Shown here: positions 1-7,121 of the stretch, piece after piece | Layout of the letters: the number at the start of each line of letters is the position of its first letter | Numbering within the stretch: position 1 is the stretch's first letter | Source of the DNA: Oscillospiraceae bacterium | Lineage (GTDB): Bacteria; Bacillota; Clostridia; Oscillospirales; CAG-272 | Direction: 5' to 3' | Assembly: GCA_003343845.1 (NCBI GenBank) | Contig: QAKK01000022.1 | Location: 76,240-100,121 of the forward strand | DNA length: 23,882 bases | Translations under genes and position numbers: made by a program | The notes under the pieces: model-generated | What the model was told of the DNA's origin: nothing | What the model saw: only the letters and a program-made list of their open reading frames with translations | Databases searched by the model: none

Positions 1-57
1 GGATGTTTTTCGGTTTCGCTCGCGAAATCGTCGGTGTTCAGCCGACGAAGAAAAACG
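1..57 (+). repeat. Structured intergenic repeat, copy A
   Basis: The sequence folds on paper as a three-way element. An outer stem pairs GTTTTTC (5-11) with GAAAAAC (50-56). Inside are hairpin TTTCGC/GCGAAA (14-19 with 22-27) and hairpin CGTCGG/CCGACG (29-34 with 42-47) with a 7-nt TGTTCAG loop. It matches the two 78-bp units at 23341-23496 read on the minus strand, with changed but still paired stems and an almost identical loop. It is cut by the window edge, so it may extend to the left. No coding function is suggested. Whether it acts as RNA or DNA is unknown. Confidence 0.6.
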
Positions 58-201
58 CCGCGAGACGCATTGCGTCTCGTACAGCTCTCCCCCAAGGGGA
101 AAGCCTATATCACAGCCCCCGGACTCGCCGGATTCGGATGCAGAAGCCGCGCTTGCCGATGCAGCCTTATTTTCATAAGGCAAATCGGCAAACGCGGCTA
201 A
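58..201. other. Non-coding stretch rich in hairpins
   Basis: I see no gene here. There is a perfect hairpin CGAGACGC/GCGTCTCG with an ATT loop (61-68 with 72-79). There is also a long imperfect hairpin at 146-198 made of three paired blocks: GCCGCG with CGCGGC, GCCGAT with ATCGGC, and GCCTTAT with ATAAGGC around a TTTC loop. On the plus strand it is followed by a run of A rather than T, so it is not a plus-strand terminator. It may belong to the repeat module that starts at 1. Confidence 0.5.
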
Positions 202-236
202 AAAAAGAGCGCCTGCCTGCGGCAAGCGCTCTTTTT
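202..236 (-). terminator. Intrinsic terminator of the metNIQ operon
   Basis: AAAAAGAGCGC at 202-212 pairs perfectly with GCGCTCTTTTT at 226-236. It lies about 30 bp past the metQ stop codon on the minus strand and ends in T residues in both directions, so it may work bidirectionally. Confidence 0.8.
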
Positions 237-266
237 CGGTCTGCGCCGAAGGCGGCAGTCCTATTT

Positions 267-1076
267 TCAGAACATGGGGACGACTGCGCCCTCATAATGC
301 TCATTGATGAACTTCTTGATGGTCTCGCTCTTGAGAACCTCGGCGAGGGCAAGCACGCCTTCGTTCTTCTCGTTGCCTTCCTTGACGACGAGGATGTTTG
401 CAAAGGTCTCGGCTGCCTCGGAGTCCGCTGCCTCAACGGCGATCGCGTCCTTCACCTTCAGACCTGCTGCGAGTGCATAGTTGCCGTTGATGACGGCGAC
501 TGCAACGTCATCGAGCACGGTCGGGAGCAGCGCTGCTTCCATCTCGACGATCTCAAAGTTCTTGGGATTTTTGGTGATATCCACCTTGGTTGCGTTCAGA
601 CCGACGCCGTCCTTCAGCGTGATCAGACCCTGTGCGGCAAGCAGCTGCAGTGCGCGTGCCTCATTGGTTGCATCGTTCGGAACAGCAATCTTTGCACCGT
701 CCGGCAGATCTGCCAGCGACTTCACCGTGCCGGCATAGATGCCGAAGGGCTCATAGTGGATCGCAGCGACCGAAACAAGGTGCGTGCCGCGGCTTGCGTT
801 GAACTCGTTCAGATAAGGGGTGTGCTGGAAGTAGTTTGCATCGACTTCGCCGTCCTCGGTTGCCGTGTTCGGGATAACATAGTCATCAACAACGGTGATC
901 TGGAGGTCGTAGCCCTTTTCAGCCATCAGCGGCTTGCACTGCTCGAGAATCTCGGCGTGGGGTGCGGAGGTTGCAGCGACCTTGAGCACTTTGGTCTCGG
1001 TCTGGGTCTTGCCGCAGGATGCGAAGCCTACGCAAAGCAGTGCGGCAACAAGGATAAGGGAAAGCAGCTTTTTCAT
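267..1076 (-). CDS. metQ: Methionine ABC transporter substrate-binding lipoprotein MetQ (NLPA family)
   Basis: This is the extracytoplasmic methionine-binding component that delivers substrate to the MetNI permease. The 269-residue product begins with a Lys-Lys, hydrophobic signal peptide ending in lipobox FASC, so Cys21 is the likely lipidated residue. The mature part follows the NLPA/lipoprotein-9 pattern (VAATSAPHAEIL near the start, then YFQHTPYLNEF and the PNDATNEARALQLL segment), and the length is usual for the family. The ATG at 1076 has an AAGGAG site about 9 nt upstream. The gene is last in a metN-metI-metQ operon, 55 bp after metI, and is followed by a terminator. Methionine is inferred as substrate from the full MetNIQ gene set; D-Met, Met peptides or related compounds cannot be excluded from sequence. 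Confidence 0.93.
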   Translation of the reverse strand: MKKLLSLILVAALLCVGFASCGKTQTETKVLKVAATSAPHAEILEQCKPLMAEKGYDLQITVVDDYVIPNTATEDGEVDANYFQHTPYLNEFNASRGTHLVSVAAIHYEPFGIYAGTVKSLADLPDGAKIAVPNDATNEARALQLLAAQGLITLKDGVGLNATKVDITKNPKNFEIVEMEAALLPTVLDDVAVAVINGNYALAAGLKVKDAIAVEAADSEAAETFANILVVKEGNEKNEGVLALAEVLKSETIKKFINEHYEGAVVPMF

Positions 1077-1131
1077 GGTTTTGGTCTCCTTAAAAATAAT
1101 TTTTTGTTTTTATATAAATGGGTTTGTGCGC

Positions 1132-1797
1132 TTATTTGCGGATGCGCTTGTCGCTCTTCTTGGCAACAGCGCTGAGAACCTCCTGCATGATCTGCACCAG
1201 CAGGATAATGAGCAGCGATGCGGCATACATCATGGTTGCATTGGAGCGGTAGATGCCGTACTGAATGGCAAGCTGACCAAGCCCGCCGCCGCCGACAAGA
1301 TAAGTCATCGGGGTGTAGCCGAGGATGGTAGTGATGGCGATTGCCGAGCCGACGAGCAGCGACGGCTTTGCCTCGGGAATCAGCACCTTGCAGATGATCT
1401 GAAAATTGTTTGACCCCATCGACTGCGCCGCCTCGATGACGCCGCTGTCTACCTCGCGGAGCGAGGATTCGATCATGCGGGCAACAAACGGCGCCGCCGC
1501 GATCACAAGGTACACAATGAACGCCTGGTTGCCGAGCTTGCTGCCGACCATCGCCTTGGCGACCGGCTGCGTCAGGATCAGCAGAATGATGAACGGGATC
1601 GAACGCAGGACGTTGACGATCACGCCGACGACCGAGTTGACCGCCTTGTTCGGGAAGAGGCTGCCGGACGTTGTACCATACAGCAGAACGCCGAGCGGGA
1701 TGCCGATGACATAGGCGAGCAGCGTGGACACGACTGTGACATAAAGGGTGTCCCACACGCCCTGTGTGAGCATTTGAATCAACTGATCAGTTGCCAT
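1132..1797 (-). CDS. metI: Methionine ABC transporter permease MetI
   Basis: This is the membrane-spanning subunit of the methionine importer. The 221-residue product has about five hydrophobic segments and a binding-protein-dependent transport permease pattern, including the EAA-like coupling segment (IEAAQSMGSNNFQII, near residue 130) that contacts MetN, as expected for MetI. I chose ATG 1797: GAGGAGG lies about 7 nt upstream, and a start at 1824 would add nine residues with no ribosome site. The start overlaps the end of metN by 11 bp in another frame, which points to translational coupling. metQ follows. Confidence 0.93.
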   Translation of the reverse strand: MATDQLIQMLTQGVWDTLYVTVVSTLLAYVIGIPLGVLLYGTTSGSLFPNKAVNSVVGVIVNVLRSIPFIILLILTQPVAKAMVGSKLGNQAFIVYLVIAAAPFVARMIESSLREVDSGVIEAAQSMGSNNFQIICKVLIPEAKPSLLVGSAIAITTILGYTPMTYLVGGGGLGQLAIQYGIYRSNATMMYAASLLIILLVQIMQEVLSAVAKKSDKRIRK

Positions 1798-2794
1798 CCG
1801 TATACACCTCCTCGGAGAATGCAAGCCCCGTGTGCTGCATATAATCCAGCACGCGCGCCTGTGCGCTTTCGTCAGCGGGAAGCTGAAGCACCATCTGCCC
1901 GTACACCTTGCCGTCGAGCGACTTGGTGTTGGCGAAGAGGATGTTGACCGCCGCGCGGCACTCCAGCGTCATCTTGGAGATGATCGGCTCTGCGGTGTCG
2001 CTGCCGTCGAAGGTCACGCGGATGCAGCGCGAGCCGAGCACGCTCTCGACGCCTTCGCCGCCCTGCGGCATGATCAGCCGACGGGCAATGGCGGATTTCG
2101 GTCGGAGGAAGACTTCGCTGACGAGCCCCTCCTCTGCAATCTCGGAAGCGTCGATGACTGCCACGCGGTTGCAGATCTTTTCAATGACGCGCATCTCGTG
2201 CGTGATGACCACGATCGTGACGCCGAGGCGCTGATTGATCTCTCTGAGCAGATCGAGGATCTGCACGGTGGTCGTCGGGTCGAGGGCGCTGGTCGCCTCA
2301 TCACAGAGCAGCACATGCGGCTCGGTGGCAAGGGCGCGGGCAATGGCGACACGCTGCTTCTGCCCGCCGGAAAGCTGAGACGGATAAGATCTTTCTTTGT
2401 CGGCGAGGCCGACCATATCGAGCAGCTCCCGTGCCCGCTTGACTGCCTGTGCCCGTTTGACACCGGCGATCTCGAGCGGAAAAGTGATGTTATCAAGCGC
2501 GGTGCGCTGCGAAAGCAAATTGAAGCCCTGGAAGATCATCCCGATCTTCTGCCGCGCCGCGAGCAGCTCGCGCCGCGAGAGCGAGAGCATCGATTTGCCG
2601 TCCACCAGCACGTCGCCCTCGGTGGGGACCTCCAGGAGATTGATGCATCGCACAAGGGTGGACTTTCCCGCACCGGAAAGTCCGATGATACCGAAGATGT
2701 CCCCGTCGTTGATCGTCAGGTTGATGTTCTTCACCGCCGTGAAGTCACCTTCGGCGCCGTGATAGGTCTTCGCCAGATTTCGGATCTCGATCAT
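1787..2794 (-). CDS. metN: Methionine ABC transporter ATP-binding protein MetN
   Basis: This is the ATPase that powers methionine import. The 335-residue product shows Walker A GLSGAGKST (38-46), a Q-loop (FQGFNLL), signature LSGGQKQR, Walker B VLLCDEATSALDP and an H-loop (ITHE). About 90 C-terminal residues follow, consistent with the NIL/ACT-like domain through which methionine feeds back on MetN activity in characterised members. I chose ATG 2794 because GAAAGGA precedes it; a GTG five codons upstream sits inside that ribosome site. It is the first large gene of the operon and lies behind a Met-rich leader peptide and an attenuator-like terminator. Confidence 0.95.
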   Translation of the reverse strand: MIEIRNLAKTYHGAEGDFTAVKNINLTINDGDIFGIIGLSGAGKSTLVRCINLLEVPTEGDVLVDGKSMLSLSRRELLAARQKIGMIFQGFNLLSQRTALDNITFPLEIAGVKRAQAVKRARELLDMVGLADKERSYPSQLSGGQKQRVAIARALATEPHVLLCDEATSALDPTTTVQILDLLREINQRLGVTIVVITHEMRVIEKICNRVAVIDASEIAEEGLVSEVFLRPKSAIARRLIMPQGGEGVESVLGSRCIRVTFDGSDTAEPIISKMTLECRAAVNILFANTKSLDGKVYGQMVLQLPADESAQARVLDYMQHTGLAFSEEVYTDGN

Positions 2795-2825
2795 AGCCGT
2801 TCCTTTCACTGATTGCGATTTTTAC

Positions 2826-2859
2826 AAAAAGAAGCGGAAAACCTCTCGGCTTTCCGCTT
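2826..2859 (-). terminator. Attenuator-like intrinsic terminator between leader peptide and metN
   Basis: On the minus strand AAGCGGAAAGCC, a GAGA tetraloop and GGTTTTCCGCTT form a 12-bp stem (one G-T pair) at 2832-2859, followed by CTTTTTG. It sits 30 bp past the leader-peptide stop and about 30 bp before the metN ribosome site, so it would block metN unless bypassed. The 11 nt beginning at the leader stop (2881-2891) can pair with 2839-2849, the loop and upper 3' arm of this terminator, with one mismatch and one wobble. That would be a competing antiterminator. Confidence 0.75.
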
Positions 2860-2889
2860 TACATACACAGAAAAAGAATACCGCGAGAT

Positions 2890-2970
2890 TTATTTTGCGT
2901 GACAAAGGCTGCGCATAGACATCATGCCCATGCACATGCACATCATTGCCATTGCAAAATAACCAAGCAT
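2890..2970 (-). CDS. Met-rich leader peptide (26 aa) of the metNIQ operon
   Basis: ATG 2970 is preceded by GGAG at a 7-nt spacing and sits about 25 nt below a consensus promoter. It opens a 26-codon frame ending in TAA. Nine of 26 residues are Met (positions 1, 7, 9, 10, 12, 14, 16, 17, 19), clustered in the middle, with Cys at 11, 13 and 23. The frame ends just before a terminator and the methionine transporter genes. This is the arrangement of amino-acid leader peptides such as those of trp or his operons, in which stalling at the controlled codon allows read-through. I infer that charged tRNA-Met supply is sensed here. An alternative is a small Met/Cys metal-binding peptide. Confidence 0.7.
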   Translation of the reverse strand: MLGYFAMAMMCMCMGMMSMRSLCHAK

Positions 2971-3001
2971 TGTTTTTCTCCGTTTCTTTGTTGATGTGTC
3001 G

Positions 3002-3030
3002 ATTATACGCCCGCCGCCGCAAAATGTCAA
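3002..3030 (-). promoter_or_regulatory. Consensus sigma-A promoter of the metNIQ operon
   Basis: On the minus strand, TTGACA (3025-3030) and TATAAT (3002-3007) are separated by exactly 17 bp, a perfect match at both hexamers. The start of transcription should fall near 2995. That leaves a transcript leader of about 200 nt before metN, with 81 nt of it taken by the leader peptide. I see no S-box or T-box fold in the remainder. About 90 bp on the asnA side of the promoter shows no further feature. Confidence 0.88.
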
Positions 3031-3118
3031 TAGAAAATTCACATATTGGTGAAATTACGGTGTTTTGCGGCAAAATGCGGCATAAGACACGTCGTTTTTT
3101 GTGCGGATTAGCCCACTT

Positions 3119-4126
3119 TTACAGTAGGATGATCCCCGCGTCGGCGCATTTCTGCTCCATCTCCTCGGGCCAGACCGAGGACTGCACCTCGCCGATGTGC
3201 GCCTTTTCCAGCATCAGCATGCAGAGGCGCGACTGCCCGATACCGCCGCCGATGGTCAGCGGCAGCGTGCCGTTTGCGATCATCTGATGGTAAGTATACT
3301 TCATTCTGTCCTCGCATCCGGCAGCCGCCAGCTGCGCCGCCAGCGACTTCTCGTCCACGCGGATGCCCATGGAGCTGAGTTCGATCGCGCAGTTCAGCAC
3401 ATCGCTCCACATGAGCAGATCGCCGTTGAGCGCCCAGTCGTCATAGTCGGGGGCTCTGCCGTCATGGCGTGAGCCGTCGCGCAGCTTGCCGCCGATCTGC
3501 ATGATGAAGACGGTCTTATGTTCCTTCACAATGCGGTTCTCGCGTGCATGCGGGTCAAGGTCGGGATAGAGATCCGCCAGTTTCTGCGAGGTAATAAAGA
3601 AGGGCGTCTCACAGGTCATGTGCGTCAGCTGCGGGTAGCTTGCCTTGACGGTCAGGTGCGTGGCGCAGATGGCGCGGACGATGCTCGTCACCGTGGCGCG
3701 GAGATAATCCTCCGTGCGCTGGTCGCGCGTGATGATCTTCTCCCAGTCCCACTGGTCGACATAGATGGAATGCAGATTGTCCGCATCGTCGTCGCGGCGG
3801 ATCGCGCTCATATCGGTGTAAAGTCCCTTGCCGACGCGGAAGTTATAGCGCATCAGCGCCATGCGCTTCCACTTTGCCAGCGACTGCACGACCTCTGCCT
3901 CGCCGCCGATCTCCTTCATCGTGAAGTGCACCTTGCGCTCCACACCGTTCAGATCGTCGTTGATACCGCTGTCGGCACGGACGATGACCGGCGCGGTGAC
4001 GCGCTCCAGATTGAGCGCCGCGGCAAGCACGCGCTCAAAGGTGTCCTTGACGATCTTGATGGCGCGCTGCGTCTCGAAAATGTCCAGTACGGGGCGATAG
4101 CCCGCGGGGAAAATCATGTTTTGCAT
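3119..4126 (-). CDS. asnA: Aspartate-ammonia ligase (asparagine synthetase A)
   Basis: AsnA makes asparagine from aspartate, ammonia and ATP in the cytoplasm, using a class II aminoacyl-tRNA synthetase-like fold. The 335-residue product matches the family along its length: an N-terminal ETQRAIKIVKDTFERVL segment, VERKVHF, the DMSAIRRDDDADNLHSIYVDQWDWEK core and the C-terminal GGGIGQSRLCMLML motif that forms the ATP-binding motif 3 region. I chose ATG 4126 with GGAG about 9 nt upstream; a start at 4165 would add 13 poorly conserved residues. The gene has its own promoter at 4161-4189. I found no clear terminator after it, so some read-through towards the met promoter is possible. Confidence 0.95.
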   Translation of the reverse strand: MQNMIFPAGYRPVLDIFETQRAIKIVKDTFERVLAAALNLERVTAPVIVRADSGINDDLNGVERKVHFTMKEIGGEAEVVQSLAKWKRMALMRYNFRVGKGLYTDMSAIRRDDDADNLHSIYVDQWDWEKIITRDQRTEDYLRATVTSIVRAICATHLTVKASYPQLTHMTCETPFFITSQKLADLYPDLDPHARENRIVKEHKTVFIMQIGGKLRDGSRHDGRAPDYDDWALNGDLLMWSDVLNCAIELSSMGIRVDEKSLAAQLAAAGCEDRMKYTYHQMIANGTLPLTIGGGIGQSRLCMLMLEKAHIGEVQSSVWPEEMEQKCADAGIILL

Positions 4127-4160
4127 CTTTCTACACTCCAATGCCGGAAAAACTGGGATA

Positions 4161-4189
4161 ATCATAGCACATCAGAAGCGGTTTTGCAA
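4161..4189 (-). promoter_or_regulatory. Promoter of asnA
   Basis: On the minus strand, TTGCAA (4184-4189) and TATGAT (4161-4166) are 17 bp apart, with an extended -10 TGC just before the second hexamer. It lies about 35 bp upstream of the asnA start. Confidence 0.7.
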
Positions 4190-4202
4190 GAGGTTCGCGG
4201 TG

Positions 4203-4232
4203 AAAAAGGGCGGGCTGCCGCAGACAGCCCGC
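4203..4232 (-). terminator. Intrinsic terminator of feoAB
   Basis: GCGGGCTG (4210-4217) pairs with CAGCCCGC (4225-4232) around a 7-nt loop. On the minus strand it is followed by CCTTTTT. It begins about 12 bp after the feoB stop and separates feoB from asnA. Confidence 0.85.
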
Positions 4233-4243
4233 TTTTGTTTCGT

Positions 4244-5971
4244 TTATACAAGCAGCTTTGCGGCGATATAGGTCAGCCATGCGGCAGCATAGGCAACGGC
4301 AAGGTTGAAGGCGACGACGGCAGCGGTCCGCCGCGCGCCGCATTCGCGGCGGAGCACCGCAGCCGTGGCGGCGCAGGGCGTATACAGCAGCGAGAAGACC
4401 AGAAAAGATGCTGCCGAGGCGGGCGTGAACAGGGCACGCACCGCCTCGCCCGTCGGCAGTCCCCCAGCCAGTACGCCGAAGGTGGAGAGAATGGTCTCCT
4501 TGGCAAAAAAACCGAGCAGCAGTGCGGATACCGCCGTCGCATTGCCGAAGCCGAGCGGCGCAAGCGGCGCCGCGCACAGGCTGCCGACACGATAGAGAAA
4601 GCTGTCCGTCGGCAACGATACAAAACCATGCGGTCCGAGATTTTCAAGCAGCCAGACCGCCGACGCCGCGAGAAAGATCAACGTACCCGCGCGGAAAAGG
4701 AAGTCGCGGCATTTCTCCCACACGGCGGCAAGGAGCGTGCGCGGATGCGGCAGCCGATAGGGCGGCAGTTCCATGACAAAGGCTTCCGACGGCTGTCCGC
4801 CGATGCGCGTCAGCACCGCCGCGGCAAGCAGCGCCGCCGCAAGTCCGAGCCCGTAAAGCAGCAAAAGCGGCAGAATACCCGCCGCGGGAAATAACGCAGC
4901 CGTGATGAGTGCAAAAACCGGCACGCGCGCCGGACAGCAGACAAAGGGCAGACAAAAATACAGCACCCACCGTTCGCGCGGCGAGGCGACGCGTGCCGCC
5001 ATCACGGCGGGAACCGTGCAGCCGAAGCCGACGCAAAGCGGAAAGAAGGCTCTGCCGGACAGTCCGAGCCGCGAAAGAAGGGGATCGCAGAGAAACGCCA
5101 TGCGTGCCGCAAGTCCGCTGTCCTCAAAGACAGACAGGCAGAGAAACAGCAGCGCGACCTGCGGCAGAAAGCCGAGCACGCCGAGTACGCCTGCGCACAC
5201 GCCGTCCAGCAGAAAAGACGCGAGATGCGGCTCCACCGCAAAGTGCGTGCAAAGCGCCGCGAGCGGGGCGCGGATGCAGGCATCCAGCAGCGCGTCAAAT
5301 CCCGCTTTCAGCGTCATGCCGACACCGCCGAAAGAGAGATACAGCGCGGCAGCGACCGAGAGCAGCACGAGCGGCAGCCCGACATACGGGCGCAGGACGA
5401 TGCGGTCGATCCGGTCGTCCCGACTTTCGCACTGCGTTGTCGCGATCGACGCTGCGGCGACCGCTCGCGGGTCAAAGCCGCCGCGCGGAACCGGCGCATG
5501 CCGCACACCGGCAAGCAAGGCGTCGATCCCCTCTCCGCGCCGTGCCGAGATCGGGAACGCGGGCAATCCGGTCAGCTGCGTGAGTGTATGGACGTCGATC
5601 CGCACGCCGCGCCGCGCAAGCTCATCAGCCATATTCAGCGCCAGCACCATCGGACGGTGCAGCGACGCCAGCGCGGCGGTGAGATGCAGGCTGCGTTCGA
5701 GCGCGGCGGCATCAATGATCTGCAAAATCACGCCGTCGGTCTGCATCAATGCGTCGACGGCGGCGCGCTCGTCCGCGCTGTGCGGCGTGAGCGCATACAT
5801 ACCGGGCAGATCCGTCACCGAAAAGTTCTCGCCGCCGCGCACAAAGTACCCTTCCCCCGCATCGACGCTCACACCAGCAAAATTGCCCGTGCGCCGATGC
5901 GCGCCGCACAGGCGGTTAAACAGCGTACTCTTGCCCGAATTGGGATTGCCGCACAGAATCAGCTTTGTCAG
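4244..5971 (-). CDS. feoB: Ferrous iron transporter FeoB, probable CTG start
   Basis: FeoB is the inner-membrane Fe2+ uptake protein with an N-terminal GTPase. The frame encodes G1 GNPNSGKST at the very start, TGNFAGVSV (switch I), G3 DLPG near residue 54, G4 NMAD near 113 and G5 SARRGEG. It continues with gate motif GFGCTVPAVMAAR, a second gate-like FFAKETILSTFG and several membrane helices. No ATG, GTG or TTG exists between the in-frame stop at 5978-5980 and the P-loop. The best candidate is CTG at 5971, six nt after GGAGGTGA. The first GTG (5872) would delete the P-loop. From CTG the product has 575 residues, shorter than many FeoB proteins. It overlaps feoA by 56 bp. Confidence 0.85.
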   Translation of the reverse strand: MTKLILCGNPNSGKSTLFNRLCGAHRRTGNFAGVSVDAGEGYFVRGGENFSVTDLPGMYALTPHSADERAAVDALMQTDGVILQIIDAAALERSLHLTAALASLHRPMVLALNMADELARRGVRIDVHTLTQLTGLPAFPISARRGEGIDALLAGVRHAPVPRGGFDPRAVAAASIATTQCESRDDRIDRIVLRPYVGLPLVLLSVAAALYLSFGGVGMTLKAGFDALLDACIRAPLAALCTHFAVEPHLASFLLDGVCAGVLGVLGFLPQVALLFLCLSVFEDSGLAARMAFLCDPLLSRLGLSGRAFFPLCVGFGCTVPAVMAARVASPRERWVLYFCLPFVCCPARVPVFALITAALFPAAGILPLLLLYGLGLAAALLAAAVLTRIGGQPSEAFVMELPPYRLPHPRTLLAAVWEKCRDFLFRAGTLIFLAASAVWLLENLGPHGFVSLPTDSFLYRVGSLCAAPLAPLGFGNATAVSALLLGFFAKETILSTFGVLAGGLPTGEAVRALFTPASAASFLVFSLLYTPCAATAAVLRRECGARRTAAVVAFNLAVAYAAAWLTYIAAKLLV

Positions 5972-6185
5972 CTCCGCTCACCTCCACCTCAAGTGCCGCG
6001 CAGCGGCTCATCGCGATCCGCACGCCGGATACACGCACGACACAGCCGTACCGCGCGGCAAAAACCACCTCGACCGCCGCGCCGCGCACAAAGCCGAGGC
6101 TCTCCAGATACCGTCTGCGCGCCGCGTCGGCAGGCAGCGCCGCAATGCGGCGGCGCGCGCCGCGCGCGAGCCCGAAAATGCACAT
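5916..6185 (-). CDS. feoA: FeoA-like ferrous iron transport accessory protein
   Basis: This small cytoplasmic SH3-like protein works with FeoB. The 89-residue product has the FeoA pattern: an ARGARRRIAALPAD start, RRRYLESLGFVRGAAVEVV, then VVRVSGVRIAMSR and ALEVEV at the usual end of the domain. About 18 further residues run on in the feoB start region before the stop, which is unusual and creates a 56-bp overlap with feoB. ATG 6185 is used, with only a weak AAGAG-type ribosome site. I could not identify a convincing minus-strand promoter in the 100 bp shared with the divergent rlmA-like gene. Confidence 0.8.
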   Translation of the reverse strand: MCIFGLARGARRRIAALPADAARRRYLESLGFVRGAAVEVVFAARYGCVVRVSGVRIAMSRCAALEVEVSGADKADSVRQSQFGQEYAV

Positions 6186-6212
6186 ATTTCGTCACTCTTT
6201 TCCGAAAAAGTC

Positions 6213-6241
6213 TTGTATTGCTGCATAAAGATATGTATAAT
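6213..6241 (+). promoter_or_regulatory. Promoter of the rlmA-like gene
   Basis: TTGTAT (6213-6218) and TATAAT (6236-6241) are 17 bp apart. The start codon lies about 45 bp downstream. Confidence 0.72.
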
Positions 6242-6287
6242 AAGAAGATGATATGTAAAATTTGATGCGAAAGGAAGGGTGGCTTCA

Positions 6288-7121
6288 GTGAATGACCTGC
6301 TCGGCGCGGCACTGCGCTGCCCCCTGTGCGGCGAGCCGCTTGCCGTCGTCGGCAACTCGCTGGTCTGCGCGGGCGCAAGACGGCACACCTACGACATGGC
6401 GCGCGCCGGCTACGTCAACCTGAACACCCACCTGCCGCAGAGCGGCGACACGGCGGAAATGGCGGCGGCGCGGCAGGCTTTTCTGCGGCGCGGCTACTAT
6501 GCCCCGCTTGCCGCCGCGCTTGTCCACGCGGCACAGGCGCATGTACCGGACGCCTCCCTGCTTTGCGACGCGGGCTGCGGCGAGGGGTACTACACCGAGG
6601 CAGTCGGCGCGGGCTTTGCCGCCGTGCTCGGCGCAGATCTCTCCAAATATGCGCTTGCCCTTGCCGGCAAAAGCGCGAAGCGCGCGGGGCTTGCGGAAAA
6701 ACTGCTCTACACGGCGGCGAGCGTCTACGACCTGCCGCTCACAGGCAGCACATGCGACTGCGTGATGAGCGTATTTGCCCCGATCGCCGCAGAAGAGGTT
6801 TTCCGCGTACTGAAGCCGGGCGGCGTACTCCTGACGGCAGCCGCCGGGCGTGATCACCTCACCGAGCTGAAAGCGGTGCTCTATGACACGGTGATCCCGA
6901 ACGACACGCGCCGCGACTACCCTGAAAATCTTGCGCTGCTGCACACCGAAAACCTGCGCTTTACCGCTGACATCGCGGGGGGCGACATCTACCCGCTCTT
7001 CACCATGACACCCTATTTCTACCGGACAAAGAAGGAGCGCGCCGCACGGCTCTCGGCGCTGGACGCGCTGACCGTCACGCTCGACTTTGAACTTCGTGTA
7101 TACAAAAAGGAAAGTTGTTAA
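6288..7121 (+). CDS. rlmA: RlmA-type 23S rRNA (guanine-N1) methyltransferase
   Basis: RlmA enzymes use SAM to methylate N1 of a guanine in helix 35 of 23S rRNA (G745 or G748, E. coli numbering, depending on subfamily). The 277-residue product starts with the diagnostic zinc-binding region CPLCGEPL...CAGARRHTYD, followed by YVNL. It then has a Rossmann SAM site CDAGCGEGYYTEAV, and MSVFAP with a late methyltransferase motif (VLKPGGVLL). The GTG at 6288 has AGGAAGG 9 nt upstream, whereas the GTG at 6279 directly abuts that site and is unlikely. The next gene starts immediately after the stop. Which guanine is modified cannot be read from the sequence. Confidence 0.9.
   Translation: MNDLLGAALRCPLCGEPLAVVGNSLVCAGARRHTYDMARAGYVNLNTHLPQSGDTAEMAAARQAFLRRGYYAPLAAALVHAAQAHVPDASLLCDAGCGEGYYTEAVGAGFAAVLGADLSKYALALAGKSAKRAGLAEKLLYTAASVYDLPLTGSTCDCVMSVFAPIAAEEVFRVLKPGGVLLTAAAGRDHLTELKAVLYDTVIPNDTRRDYPENLALLHTENLRFTADIAGGDIYPLFTMTPYFYRTKKERAARLSALDALTVTLDFELRVYKKESC

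Noticed and set aside
3..1175. Long plus-strand open frame across metQ and its 3' flank
   Set aside because: Antisense shadow of metQ in GC-rich DNA: no ribosome site, low-complexity Leu/Gly/Cys-rich translation, while metQ has all family features.
2810..2995. S-box (SAM) riboswitch or T-box before metN
   Set aside because: The roughly 200-nt leader is largely taken by the leader peptide and terminator; I see no T-box AGGGTGGNACCGCG-type motif or S-box core.
3075..3111. Terminator after asnA
   Set aside because: The GTGGG/CCGCAC pairing is short and followed by A rather than T on the coding strand.
6186..6287. Minus-strand promoter for feoAB
   Set aside because: Several TATA-like strings exist, but no -35/-10 pair with correct spacing that I trust.
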